DNA of 64,000 nucleotides, taken from assembly GCA_004154925.1 (NCBI GenBank), contig QJNS01000700.1, forward strand, positions 1 to 64,000, read 5' to 3'. Numbering within the stretch: the stretch's first letter is position 1; every line of letters begins with the position of its first letter. This DNA is from Monosporascus cannonballus (Eukaryota; Ascomycota; Sordariomycetes; Xylariales). Below are positions 24,263 through 37,300 of this stretch, one piece after another. A program made the translations under genes and the position numbers. The notes beneath the pieces are model-generated. The model searched no databases, was not told the DNA's origin, and saw only the letters and a list, made by a program, of their open reading frames with translations.

Positions 24263-25655
24263 ATAGATGGAATGCGGAAGACGAAAATTAGTAATAATGA
24301 CGATGATGCGTCAGGGTCGGCGGGGAAACCCTTTGGGGCTGTATGCCGGGGTGGCAAGGCGTAGACGGAATACAGCAAGTCATAAGCACCTATCACGTTA
24401 GAAAGGAACTCCATAAGGTCACGATACCTTGATGTGTCGACCTTCCAAACCATGAGACGCAATCACGAGTGACTTAAGTCGCCAGGGCCGTTTGTGCATG
24501 CCTTCTTGTTTACATCCTATCTGGGAAATCTTCTCCGTGCCAACGTCCATCGTGAATCGTCAGTCTGTGTACACAAATCACGCTTCGCATATCTCTCATC
24601 ATTGTCTAATTACTCGTACAAATTTGCGGACGACGAATCCGAAAGGTATGCCCTTCTTCTAGACGCCTATGGTAGTGCAGCTGGCGGCTTGCAACCTAGG
24701 GTGTCTATCATATGGCACTAACAACTGACTGCCCTGCATCCTTAGGACGCATGTTCTAGAGTTCAAGGAGAGCAACTCCTTGCAGAGGGTTTGCTCGAGG
24801 TATCCGGTCGAAGAAACGGCAAATGGATTCCCCTAGCTGGTCCTCGAAAGTATGTTTATCAACGAGCGGGTGATTATTATCTGTAAGTCCACCGTGTATG
24901 TTGGTCGTGCGACTTAAGCGTACCAGGGCGAACAGTAGGAAACGAAAACAGAAAAAAGGGGTGTGCGAGTATATCGCATTTCGTGTCTTCTCGATCATCA
25001 GAAGTTCTGAAGGACTCGGGCGCACACGAGATCGGATTATGCGCAAATACTGATTGCCGATTAGTGGTCTCTTCATCGTTGTCTGCAATGACGGGCCAGG
25101 ACCATAGGGTGCGAGTTGAGATAGTCGGATCAAAATACCAGCGCACTACTACATTCGTAGTGCGTCTGCGTCCATAAGTCTTAGATAAACATCATCTGCA
25201 GTTCATTGATAAACCACGGAACTTGTGCTTTTGCTTCCTCTCATCGTTCTGCATGCTCCGCCCGTATTCGCAGCCGAATGAGGGTTGATTCCATATGATG
25301 GCAAGTGGCCGTGGGAAGCAAGCGACTTGGATAGCAGGTATCCAAGTCAGGGCAAGTGTTATGACAGACCAAGGAAAAGTTGGCAATCGAGGGTAGACGA
25401 AACATGAGAGTGGCTTGATGATCGACAGTATAGCTCCAAGGGAGTTGCATGACTAGAGCTAAACACTAACTCAGGAAGTGGTGATATCGAATCAGGGCTG
25501 GTGTGGAGACTGGGCCTCCGTCGACTATGAAGAAAAAGAGAGACAGATGTATATGAGGTTCGTCAAGCCAGCGGGCGAAAAAGACCTCAAAAGGAGAAAT
25601 GTCAGTATAGGCTGAGGGCTGAGGCAGGGATGAAGTGGGTGAAGCCCTAAGTGAC
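24263..25655. other. Intergenic region with two perfect hairpins
   Basis: No gene is supported in this 1.4 kb. Two perfect stem-loops stand out: CGCACTAC (25142-25149) with GTAGTGCG (25157-25164), and GACTTGGATA (25324-25333) with TATCCAAGTC (25339-25348). Short open frames on both strands have no recognisable similarity. Confidence 0.45.
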
Positions 25656-26675
25656 CTAAATTGCCCACCGGGAGTTGCCCAAACCTCGGCCTCTTGATAT
25701 ACCACTCACGACGGTATGATCTGCGGAGGCTGTCGCTTCTGGTCGCCCCCGTTCGCTGCGGTCCGACCGCTCCATAATTGTCTCGTTTCCGGTGTTCCAT
25801 CTCGAATGTGCGAGGCCTCTTATAGGTCTTGGATTGTTGGTGGCCGGTGAGGGTCCCACGTCTTCCATGGACGCGTCTTCTTGGTGATCACCAGAGTCAC
25901 TTGGCATGGGCTGGATACCTTGTCGAACAGCGAGAGGTGCCGTAGAGGGTGTTGGAACAGCATTAGCCGTTTGGGTGCGAGTGACCTGGTTGCCTGACTG
26001 GTAAGTCTCTGAGAAATCCATAAGGTCATCGTCTTCGGGCTGCATAGTAGTTTGAGTCTGTTGCTGTACTCGGGCAGGCTGCGACATCTGGGCAGGCTGC
26101 TGGCCAGAAACCATGGTCCCCGTTCTCGGGCGCTTTGCATCCTCGCCATCTCCCCTTGACGCCGAGCGTTTAGCTGGGCTGCGGCGATTGGTCACATCCG
26201 ACATAGGCGTTTGTACGATAGTAGAGGGGCACGAGGTGTTTACTGTGCCTAGTGTGGTATGTCGTGGAATATGCGAGTTCTCAGAGAGGCGCTCGTCCGA
26301 GGCAGTATCCCCCCCTGCCGAAGGAGAAGTAGCAAGGGCGCCCCACCAGCCATGCGGTTTACTGTTCTCGGTAAACTGGGCCTGTCGATGACTTAACGGG
26401 TTGTAGGATTGGAGGGGGGCATTTCTACCGCTAGAGGTAGCAGTTCCTCTTCCAACTTGGTGGCTCTGGTTTCCTGGAGAATGCGCATGGTAATTGCTCT
26501 GCAAGCTGGAAGTAGTAGAGGTTCCTCGACCGGTTTGCATTTGCTGTGTGTTGCGTGTTGAACGCCTACCAGGTCCCTGTTGCATGGCGGCACGGCCTCT
26601 TCCGCTAGGTCGTTTCGATTGTGAGAACTCCTCCTGGAGCTGCCTAGCTGCGTTCAAATCGCCTTTTCTGAACAT
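25656..26675 (-). CDS. Disordered fungal protein with C-terminal GLxxSRW motifs
   Basis: One uninterrupted exon of 339 residues. It starts with a short amphipathic segment, MFRKGDLNAARQLQEEF, and then is almost wholly low-complexity: Ser/Thr/Gln/Gly/Arg-rich with RG dipeptides and a basic patch RRSPAKRSASRGDGEDAKRPR near 160-185 that resembles a nuclear signal (split: RRSPAKRS, DAKRPR). An acidic strip DDDLMDFSETY lies near 213. Two copies of a short motif occur near the end: RGLAHSRW (about 288) and RGLGNSRWAI at the extreme C-terminus. I recall GL-x-x-S-R/K-W tails in several disordered fungal nuclear proteins, but their function is not known to me. It is a probable real gene by length and composition; a spliced N-terminal extension is possible. 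Confidence 0.65.
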   Translation of the reverse strand: MFRKGDLNAARQLQEEFSQSKRPSGRGRAAMQQGPGRRSTRNTQQMQTGRGTSTTSSLQSNYHAHSPGNQSHQVGRGTATSSGRNAPLQSYNPLSHRQAQFTENSKPHGWWGALATSPSAGGDTASDERLSENSHIPRHTTLGTVNTSCPSTIVQTPMSDVTNRRSPAKRSASRGDGEDAKRPRTGTMVSGQQPAQMSQPARVQQQTQTTMQPEDDDLMDFSETYQSGNQVTRTQTANAVPTPSTAPLAVRQGIQPMPSDSGDHQEDASMEDVGPSPATNNPRPIRGLAHSRWNTGNETIMERSDRSERGRPEATASADHTVVSGISRGRGLGNSRWAI

Positions 26676-28025
26676 TTCGAGACGTTAAAATAACACTCAA
26701 GTCGTTGTGGAATAGGCTCTTGATGGAGTTGGGGATGCTGTGTAAATGACTGGCTAAGTAGATACTTCCGTTTCGTGTGTTGAGGTGGTCTAACTGTTCC
26801 TTATGATCAAGGGGATGTGGGCGAGGAGACTGCTTGACTTAAGTGTTTTTTGTGAGGTAAAGGTTTAGGGAGCCGAGCTTCGTTTTTTCCACAAGAAAGG
26901 TACGCCTTGTCGTACTATGCGTCGACATTTATCTTGATGCCTGGCTGTGTAGGAGTCGACTTTATGGACGTAAAGAGCCTTCGTCTCGCACCACTGGTCC
27001 GAAGTGGACGTCTGTGATTTGGTATCCTACTACGCATCAACACTCAAAGGGTGCTTTGTGATGTCCGTTGCGCTTCTGGCGGCTTGTCGGTCCTGACAGT
27101 TGTCTATACCCGATGTAGGTCTAGGGATAATAAACAGTAGGTCTGAACAACTATTTTGGTAAGTAGAAGGAGCCAGATAAATTTGGCCGACGCTTGATAA
27201 CACGGGAGAATCGACTTTGTTGCTTGGGTTGGGCAAGGGGAGAAGGGGAGGGGAGGGCGGAAGGGTCCGGGTGTGATGGGCGAAATATTGGAAAATATAC
27301 TTGCAGTTTCCTCAACGCTGATGGTGTCTGTAAGTCACTTTGCTGACATAACAGCGAGAATGTGGAGTCATCTGGCAGGACGAAGAGCATCTACCTGAGT
27401 GACGATACGAATGTTGAGAGGTGAAGGCAGTATGTGTTCCACTAGGCAGGTAGTCACATAGAAGAAAGCGTTGCGAGGGGAAGAACTGAAACACTCTAGT
27501 CCATACATTGTTTCCTCGGGATGGAAAGACCCAGGCTCTTTCCCATTCAGCGCGGCAACCGCAGTTCGTGTCTTGAGTTGGCAGGTCTGCTGAGGCGTCC
27601 TCCCTGAAATATACCGATGGTGATCCGTTCACATTGCCTTCTATATTAACACATATTGGATTTGGAGAGCTTTTATTAAAATTTTTCATACATTTAGAGC
27701 TCTGTGAGTGATGGCAGAGGCAGCCTCGGTTCGTCACGAACCAATTTCCCGCTCCCTGTATTCTTATCTTACATTGTTATATATGAACTTGACCACCTAA
27801 CTGGTGAAAGAGATGAGCAACTCTGCATACATAGTATCCTCTAGGCTATTACCTCGTAACAGCGTGAATATCCGGAATATCAGACGCGATGGTGGCAGAC
27901 CCGGACAGTGTTTGAGAATAGGAGTCACTCTTAGCAGTGCTACTTGTCCCCTATTGGAGGTACTAGACCTTCTCAACTCCTATTCCAAGCTTAAGGGGGA
28001 AAATACAACGGTAGCGAATCTCTAT
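26676..28025. other. Intergenic region between two minus-strand genes
   Basis: About 1.35 kb lying upstream of the disordered-protein gene and downstream of POP3. It contains a small perfect palindrome, GGTTCGT-C-ACGAACC, near 27724-27738. No gene, RNA gene or transposon end is supported. Confidence 0.45.
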
Positions 28026-28936
28026 TTATGTACGAGCTGTCTGCTTCTTAGCACCTATCGTGGTTTCGATAGTGTTGATTTTGGTCTGCCGGTGCTCAGC
28101 TTGTCCTGCCTCGTCTAGCCATTGCATTTCAATCACTGGGACATGCTTTCGGGCAAATTCGACCAAAGGCTTCGAATTTGGTGCGTTTTCGTGGAGCCCG
28201 ATACAAGACACGCGAGGGATGCCTAGTGACTCCGATAGACGCTCTTCGCAGGCCTTCGAGAGTGCAACTAGCCGGACGGGTACTCGCAGTGGGTGTGCCT
28301 TTGAAGCGGCCGCTACCATCTGAGGTAGATGGCTGTTGAGGACATTCGGCTGTCCGGAACGGGCCACAAAAATAACAGAGTAGAAGCCGTGTGGAGAGTC
28401 CTTTTTCGTTGGTTCCTGTTCTGAGGGAGTCTCGGCACGATCCCTTGCGGCTGTTGCTTCCTGTAGACGGCGAGTAACAGTAGATAGGCCGACGTCTACA
28501 TACGACCGCAGCTCCGGAGGCGGCGGAGTCGGAACCTGTTGCGAACTCGTTGTAGTTGACTCTTTGCACTTCCGTTTCTTATCTCGTCGGCCTTTAGACA
28601 CGGTGATATTTTGCGTCCTGTATTGACCCAGAGGAGCAAGTAAACTGGATTATGATTAGGCCCTAGTTACTATAGACAATTTTAGACAGCAGACCCCGTC
28701 TAGGCATCATGGGACTGTCTTGTTGGCGTCAAAGATCTTGCATGCCCTGAATCTGCTGTGACTTACGTGCACAAAAGTTCTAATATTGTATCTTGATGCT
28801 CGGCCACCACGTGAGGCCTACAATGATGGTGTCTATTAGCAAGCGCTTCACCTAAATAGGCTATCTCACAAGCCTACCATGAGACCGTCGAAAACGGCGT
28901 ATCTAACTGGTGTAGTAATCGCTTCTTCCTATCCAT
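28026..28936 (-). CDS. POP3: RNase P/MRP subunit Pop3
   Basis: Pop3 is a protein subunit of both RNase P (tRNA 5' maturation) and RNase MRP (pre-rRNA cleavage) and is related to the Rpp38/L7Ae group. Three exons, 28936-28878, 28817-28767 and 28644-28026, give 242 residues. The first two exons are only 59 and 51 nt. They encode LDTPFSTVSW and HQDTILELLCT, and the third continues LLAPLGQYR and then a basic tract SKGRRDKKRKCKE. All junctions are GT..AG and each split codon completes (W20, T37). Family-typical C-terminal phrases are FVARSGQPNVLNSHLP, RLVALSKACEERLSESLGIP, RVSCIGL and TKINTIETTIG. The long open frame alone would start at 28601 with the basic tract, missing the conserved N-terminus, so the three-exon model is clearly better. 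Confidence 0.9.
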
Positions 28937-31348
28937 CTTTCGGGCTACTGTTTAACACCGGGGAGGCGGTTTCTGAAGTCTGCCGCAAGGGGATCAATGC
29001 TTTTCTACCGATAAATGTCTTGGTCGACGGCGCGCCACCAAGCAGAAGCACACGTATATGTGTTTCTTATGAATCTTCTGACGCGCTTTTCAAGGCTTTA
29101 TCGCATCGAAGCTGTACCAACATAGTGTCTCCGGGACTTTCATGCCAATTTAAGGTTGTTTGGTAAAATCAGCACTTCGGAAGCCGAGATTATCAGGGAG
29201 CTAAGCTTAGCACAGAGACAAGTGGTCATAGCTCTCTTATCATGGGCCTATCCATTTTCTAGTGCTGGATTTTCAATCATTTCAGTTCCCAAGAATTAGG
29301 GAAAAGATCATTGAAAACAAATGTTTCAGCTTGAGCGTATTTTAATAACAAGCAATAATGACGCCGTCGTTATGAAACTTTTCAAATGGGCACCTGGGGA
29401 ACACTGTTGAATATGAGCCCAGCAACCCAATACTTATTCTACACGTATGGGGGTTTGCGCTTGGAACGCGTAATTATCTGTTAGTGTCTGTAATAGGAAA
29501 AGCGTAATGTTTTCCAGAAGCATCAAGGAAGGGCTACGGTAGCTGGCAGCTCGAACTACGTAGTTTGAGTTTGAGGTAAGTGGCATTGGAGCTTAAGCAC
29601 GCGTAGTGGATCTCAGCCGTTAAGCTTTAGGGGGAGCTGGGAGCCTGGTCCCACGTGTCATATTCATGGATTTGCACGCCTGCCCGATTCGTCTATATTA
29701 GGAGGCTCTGCCGCGAGAAACGGAGTTCTCGGTTCTTCATTCCTCGTAGGTATATGTATGCATCCATGGTCCCTACCTAAGCTGATTATTTTGAGCCGCC
29801 AATTCTAGAAGTTGGAGCTCGGACTATGAGGCACATTAACGGCACAATGATGAAGAGCAAGTGCGCAAAAAGCTCTGGCTATTCTGTCTGGACGGCTCCT
29901 TCGTCTTATTTTATACATAGTCGGAAGTAATGGTATAATGTAGTCTATGGTTGTATTGAGAGGATTTATGATAGTTACGTAGGCAGCCAATATGGTTCTA
30001 TGAGATGCGGTAACCTGGAATAGCCTAACCTAGGTGCTTATATACATTTCATATCCTCAGATGCACTTGGGCGGCGCCGGGGTCAGGCATTCAACATCTA
30101 GAGTACACCAGACGGACTCTTCGGTCCCTTAGGCAGGCAGGTAGGTACCTAGCGTAGGTATTTCTCGAACCCACAGCTACCGTCACCAAGCATTCCCCGA
30201 CTCCACAAACTAAACCAGACTGACACCATCACCGCCGGGATCTGCCTACTACCTTTACGTTGGAAAACCTAAATTTGTTCATGGTATATGGAGGCCTGTT
30301 GATTCCGAATGCTCATATCGCTACACCTTACTACTTTCAGATCGAGTGTCTCTGAGTCACTCGCGAACAATAGCGCCGGTGAATTCAAAGCCCATTAGGT
30401 CAGGTAGGCATTTATTTGTAGGTGCATAGGTACGTAATGAACAAGGGCAATAAATGCGTGTGGGCAATGCGTGTATGTGCCATGCCATGCCATGCCTTGC
30501 CTTGCCTTGCCCCTCCACTCATCCCATCTCAAATCAACAGGAAGTCCATTCCAACTTTCTTTATTGCAATTCAATCGTTGGTCCTGGGTGCACTCTTACT
30601 TTGCCCGCCTCTGGATCAAAGTCAAGTGACGATCTCTTACAAGGTCTACTTCCACTCATTGCCCCTGCTTCTACCACCTGCATCCCTCTCTCACGACTTT
30701 AAACAGTCTTATTTAGTTCTAAAGGTTTTACACGAACTCAGCCCCAGGGTAGCTGCTGGTTGAATCTGCCTACCTCGCAGCCAAGAGCTTTCGTATCCAC
30801 CTTAACCATTTACGCACCCACACGTCAGGCTACAGGCTACAACTACTGCCGCCGCCTCATAAGGCTATTAGAGAGAGGGGGAGAGGCTTCCCTAAACAAC
30901 AAGCTTGTAGGTCCCTGTCTGAGGGGACCACATTTGCCCCACCCCCACTTAGTACCACAATCTTCACCCCCTTGTCACCTCCAAAAAAAAGTACCGAAGA
31001 GCTTCCCCAAGAGCCCACTTGCCTGCATCATCTCGCAAATCATCAAAGCTACCTTGTCTACATTAACATAGTTCGTCTCTTTTTGGCAGTTTTTAAGAAG
31101 AAGGGCTACAGACTCCCAAGGAGTTGAGAGCAAATACCAATCCCCCTCTCGGTGTTTCTGTACCCTTTTCTGCAGATTTATTACTTTTTCCCTTTCCATT
31201 CTGCTCTTCCGGAACCTACCCCGCATATTTCAACCAACCCAGATGCTGATTCTGGGGTCTGCTAGCCGCCGAGACTTCTCGCGCGAACCTCCAAAGACTT
31301 GCCTGGACCTCCAGCATTCTCACACCTACCATTTGCAACAAAAGCCAG
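28937..31348. other. Long divergent intergenic region between POP3 and the deubiquitinase gene
   Basis: 2.4 kb without a supported gene, presumably carrying the POP3 promoter on the left and a long leader or promoter for the deubiquitinase on the right. It includes an AGGTAGGTACCT-type palindromic motif near 30136-30160 and a short pentanucleotide repeat at 30481-30511. The last 300 bp are pyrimidine-rich, as in many fungal core promoters. Confidence 0.5.
30481..30511. repeat. Pentanucleotide microsatellite
   Basis: Three CATGC units are followed by CTTGC units in tandem; a simple sequence repeat in non-coding DNA. Confidence 0.8.
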
Positions 31349-34300
31349 ATGGACCAGGATTCGAGATCTTCCGAGTCGCGAGAACGAGCCCTCTCTTCTG
31401 AGCCGAGCTCCACGCGGCCCAACCCTTTCTACGACGACCAGAACGACCTGTCTTCCAGAAAACGCCGTCGGACTTCGCATTCGCTTTCCCGTAGCAGATC
31501 CGTCGATACGGTTAGGTCCCAGGACGACATGGGCCCCTCTCCCAGTATATCGGATTCCAACATGAACATCGACACCCCGGAACTCGAGTCGGAGCCTGTG
31601 CTCCCGAGCACCCCGGCCAAACCTGAGCATCCTGCTGAACCCGTCTCAAGCCGGGTCACTCTTACTCTGAGAAACCCGGATAGCCTTAAGGCTACCCCCG
31701 CGTCTCCCGATTCGCCTATACCTGTGAAATTTAGATCGGATAATGTCAAGGCTGTCGTCGAGGAGGAAGCAGCCAATATGACTAAAGAGGTCGCACAGTC
31801 CGCGGGGCCCCAGGTATCCGGTCGCCCTGCGAGTCCCGAAGTGCCCGTCGTATCGATTGAAGACGATGACGAAGAGACTGAGGTCACCAAAGAAGACCCG
31901 GAACGGATGCAGTTCGATGACATGCAGGCAGCGCGGCTTCTTGCCCATCTGTCCGACTTCCCTTACCGCGGCTCAACGGAAGCAGCCCATGATACCCTTC
32001 GCCGCCTCATTCATTTTTTTCAACATGGTATGTGTACAGCCTTGCCTCCCTAATATTAAATCGCCTCTAATTCGGCCTTAGAGTCCGTAGAATTCCTCGA
32101 CGTTGTCAGGAGTCTTCATGCATGGATAGATAAGATATCGAAATATGCGCATGCTGAGTTCTACCCGGTCGTCATGGAGGCGTATTCAGAGAATCGACTA
32201 TTTTGGCAGATGTTGCCCGAGCTATTCGTGCACATAGCTAAGGGGCAAGTACACGATTCCCAGGATGGCCTGATCGACCCACCTAATTTTCGTTCCCGGA
32301 TAAGACCTGGCCGTGCGAGAGGCAGTGGAGATATCCTCCGCCAACTATACCACGCGACCGCGAAGCTGGCAGGGTTCATGGTTGCTGTTGACTGCCGCAC
32401 TTTGAGTGGCGTCGTGGCACCTGAGCAACAATCCGATCTCGAGTTACTATCCCCAGGCTTCATTTCTTTTCTGGCAACTGTCACATGGGACGATAATCTG
32501 CCTGGCGGATGTACCTTGGATGTCCATGAGGATGCTCTGAGACTGTTCGATGCGTTCCAACCCGGGCCCGGCGGAGTCCTGGCAGACGTCAACCGGCTTC
32601 TAGAACTCCAGACTAGCCTATTGGACCGCTCCCCGAAGAAGGTGATTGATCTCCTCCAAAGGAGCTCGAAACTCGCGTACAACGTCATATTGCATACGTG
32701 CCAGAGGCCATCATATCCCGCATCAGTCCCCCTTGGTATCGCCCCTCGCTTGAGGGAGAACCTGGAATGCGGGCTTAGATTTTTCAATATTGCCTCCACC
32801 ATCTTGGGTGTGGTTGTCGACAAGTCGAGTAATAATCTGTCGCCCGATCAGACGCCCGCCCTTTTACAATCTCTCAGCGTCGTCCTTACGACGATACTCA
32901 GGAGCGGTGCAGACGGTGACCACGCCGAAGCTAGGGCCCTTCTCCAAGATCACCGCAGAACACATCCTGAGATCTCGCCGGGTTTCACGGCCGAGGCGAT
33001 TCCTCACGAGTGGCGCCTGGCAATCCTCAACAAGCTGATGAGATCACAGCAGATACAGCTCCGTGTCGCGGCGGCATCTTACATGTGCAACGACTTGGTT
33101 AATCTATGGAAGCGTTACTCAGACGGTTTAGAACGGGGCGAAAGCGATAGTGATTCACGACTAGGGTTCCTTCGTTACTTCTCGAGTTACCTTGTGAGTA
33201 TCGGTATCATCGATTACATCTTGGGCCCTACCTGCCACCCGGAGATCACTGCTGAGAGTGCCAACATTATCGGCTTCTTGGTAGTCACCCAGACATACAT
33301 TACAGCACATACGGATCTATGGTGGCAAACCGTCACCTCCACTCAGGACCCAAGGATTTCCGATGCTCTAGTAAGAATGATTGTAAAAATCCTGCATCTC
33401 TTCCCCGACCCGGAACCCATCTGCTACATGTGCGAGAAGCTAGACAGCCTTCCAATCGATGCCTTCAATGCTTCGATGCGAGAGTTCTGCGATAAGATCA
33501 TAGTAACGTGGCAGACGAAGTTCAGCGTGCACCACCCGATGTTCCCCACCATACTTTACAAGCTCTTTGTTCGACTGCTTCAGGAGTCCTCTGCCTATGG
33601 ACCGCAATGCTCTATCGCGTTTCCAGATATTCAGCCCTACGCTGTGGGCAAGCTTAAGGACATTCTTCATTATGGAAACAACCCATCGGCACGTGAAGAG
33701 ATGATCTTGAATTGCGTCCAGGACATCGCAAATAAGTCTCGAACGACCTCTGGTAGCTTCCAAGCTCTGTGTCTGCTGATGGGCCCGACCCTGCAGCTGC
33801 CGCTGTTGGTTACTAGACACGACTTCGCGAGACTGCTCATCGAGGACCTTGCCTCCACCACAACGGCCGCGGACGCAATGGGATTTTCTCCCGTCTATGC
33901 GCATCCTGTCAATGCGGCACGCCGTAGGTACATATCTAGACTGATCGTGGATTACGGGTCCACGATCGACTCTGAACTTGGTCAACGCCTATGGGATCTA
34001 CTGGTAGGCACCTGTGTGACCTGCCAAGATGACCGAAGAGTCGGCTGGGAAGACCTGATTACTGTGCTCCAGAAGACCCGGATGGACAACCCATTCCTGC
34101 AGACCTGCATGCGAGAATATTTGCCAAAGCTACCCCCGTCCTGTTACTGCGCTGGTTCTCTCGAATTTGTAAGGGAAGCCATTGTACCGCTCGCAAACGA
34201 GCCGAATGGGCTTATTCTCGATGACGAAGATAGTTTGCGGTCAGCCGGACTGGAGCTCCTTTGGCAGATGATTTTGACAGCCCTTCCCCGGACCATCGAA

Positions 34301-37300
34301 GACCGCGCAATAGCTATACTTGTCAACGAGATATATGTTGACAGCAAGTCGATATTATCTTTCCCTCTGTACCGTGCGCGGGAGGTACATTTCTCCCTTG
34401 TCAGGCGATGTATGCAGCAATTGAGATCGTCTGCGGAGAAATTGAAGACCTTCAGCGATGGTACAGTGAGCGGCGACGATGAACCGATGGTTATTGTGGT
34501 CACTGATGAACAGCAGCAACAGCAGGAACTGCGATTCACAAGGTCGTTGCTAGTGCTTAAGACGCTCTTAAGGACTGTACAGAGTAGGTCGCATTTTGCG
34601 GCTCCTGATTTGAGGTCTCTCATGCTAGAGAATCCAAACTCTGTCGAAGGGGAACCAGCCAACCTCAAATACCAGTCCTTCAGTGGCGATGAGCAGAGCC
34701 TAGTGAAGCCCTTGAGCATAGGTCTTGGAAATACTGTGGCATGCTTGCTCACGAGTATCCGGGAAGCTACCGGATTCGATAACTACCGACTGTATTATCG
34801 CGGCCAGCCCTTGACTCCGTCGGAGACCGAAATCTGCAAGACACTTGGGGATCTCGACATCTGCAATGGGCTGATCCTGGTCAAGAAGGAGCTGGGGGGG
34901 GCATCTTCCCCTGTGCGCATCAAGCCGGGTGCTTCACCATTAGATATCGAGATCCTGAGCCATTTCGGTGATCTGTGGGAGTACCTGAGTATGGAGGAGG
35001 CTTTGGCGGGAGAGGTAATGCCTGGTTGCTGTCACATATATTTCATATTAACGATGAAAGCGCTAACGTTCGTTCCAGATATACCAGTTCTTGGTCAAGC
35101 TCCCAGCCGACGACTCCATTTTAGCAGTATTTGATGATCCCACGAAGACGTACCAGGATGTTTTCCCCTCAGGACAGCCTTTCAAGTGCTTGTATGCTCT
35201 ACATGCTCTACGCGAATATCTCAGCACCCGGAGACTCAAAAACAGCGTGTCACAGGTTTCTGCACAGAATCGTGAGAAGCGGAGGGAATCAGCGACAGCG
35301 GACCAGGAAGATGCTCTTGTTAAGGCGATGTCTTTGATAATTGTGGCGATCTGCGACCCGGATCTGATTAATCGTTGCTCTAGCGAGGTTATGCGGATGG
35401 CGTTGAGTTTTCAACTGGTGGAGAACTACGTGCAGCTCTTGAAAGGTATGGTCGTCTTCTCTTAAAACACCATATCTGCCGGGCTAACCGAATGTAGAGT
35501 CAATAGGGATTCCTTCAATTGCTCAGTTGCTCAGCTCCAGTCTTCAACAACGGCTGTTGGAAATATTGATAGGCACGGTAACAGCACACCCGAGCCAGTC
35601 CAGCCTTGAGCTCATTCATCGCTCCTTCGAAGCAATGCTCGAATCCTGCGCAAAAAGCGACGAGTTCTGGATGAGCTTTAGGAGCAACGCCGAAGTTTCA
35701 AATGTCATCAAAAGCCTCCTTCTTGCCCATCCTAGCCCACTCGTCCGGAGAAGTATCCTGAAGCTCATCAGCAGCAAGACTTTCTACAATCACGGCCCCT
35801 CCGGCGTGCGCGCGGTCGACATCGCCGAGATGTTTTGGCCCACAGTTTGGGAACTTCTTCCCCAAGCGGTAACAGAACCATCCAAATCCGAAGAGGTGTT
35901 GAGTCTATGCCTACAGCTTCTCAGAAAACTAGTCGAAGCAGATTCCCCTCGAGTTGACCTACCGGCCTGCTTAATAGAATGTGGCGAGCTCCTTATGTCG
36001 CACACGTCTACGGAGGACATTGCGCATCCGGAGAAGGTTGACGTCGTAGCACATGGTCTGATCGCGATACTATTTCACGGCATCAGGTACACATGCGCAC
36101 AGGGTAAAAGAGTGCGATTTCCTTCGAACTTTCCCAGAAAGCTACTATCCCGGCATCTTTTTCCACCCGAGGAAGAGAATGGGCCTCTAATACCGCCAGC
36201 AGTTCTGCACCCCCCATCCCGTAACATGCTGTATGAGATCGTTTTTGCGCTCGTCAAGAGTGATTCGGCACAACTACCGGGTTTACTTCATGATCTAAAA
36301 GCGTTAACACCGTACCGCGTGGCAGAGGACGAAGAGCCTTATATTTACGAGCTTCCCCAGTTCTTTGACCGATCCAAAGCTATCCGATCCCCTTGCGGTT
36401 ACGCTGGCCTCCGCAACCTCTCAAATACTTGTTACTTGAACTCGCTCTTCACGCAGCTCTTCATGAACATCAGCTTTCGCCGCTTTATGCTCAACGTTCC
36501 CGTTTCAAACCCAGAGGCGTACCACCTCCTAGGTGAAACCAGATCCCTCTTCGCGGCTCTCCAAGATAGTCGCAGACGCTTCGTAGACCCGCAGCTGTGT
36601 GTGAGCCAGATCGTGACCTATGACGAGTCTCCTATCGACATACACAATCAAATGGATGTAGACGAGTTCTACAATCTTCTCTTTGACCGGTGGGAATCAC
36701 AGATGTCTTCAGATCGCGCGAAAAAGAAGCTTCGGTCGTATTACGGGGGACACCTCGTTCAACAGGTGAAGTCGAAGGAATGTGAGCATATATCCGAGCG
36801 CATCGAGCCCTTCTCCGCCATCCAGTGCGATATCAAAGGCAAGATGACACTTGAAGAAAGTCTTCAAGCATACGTGGACGGCGAGATAATGGAAGGAGGT
36901 GAGATGCTTCACATACCAATTCCGTCCGTTATTGGACTGACCCAGGCGCAGAGAACAAGTATAAATGCTCCGGCTGCGACAAACATGTAGACGCGGTCAA
37001 GAGGTAAGTGACGCACCAGCTAATATCGCTTCTTGGGAACAGATCATTAACAGGTGCATGTAGAGCATGCCTCAAGGACCTCCCCGATAACCTGATCTTC
37101 CACTTGAAGAGATTTGATTTCAATCTCAAGACTATGCAGCGGAGCAAGATTAATGATTATTTCGCATTCCCCCCGAAAATTGACATGCGGCCATACACCA
37201 TTGAGCATCTCAGCGGGGCCGCCAGCAGTGAACCCGATATATTTGAGCTCGTCGGCGTCCTTGTGCACTCTGGCACAGCGGAAACGGGCCACTACTACTC

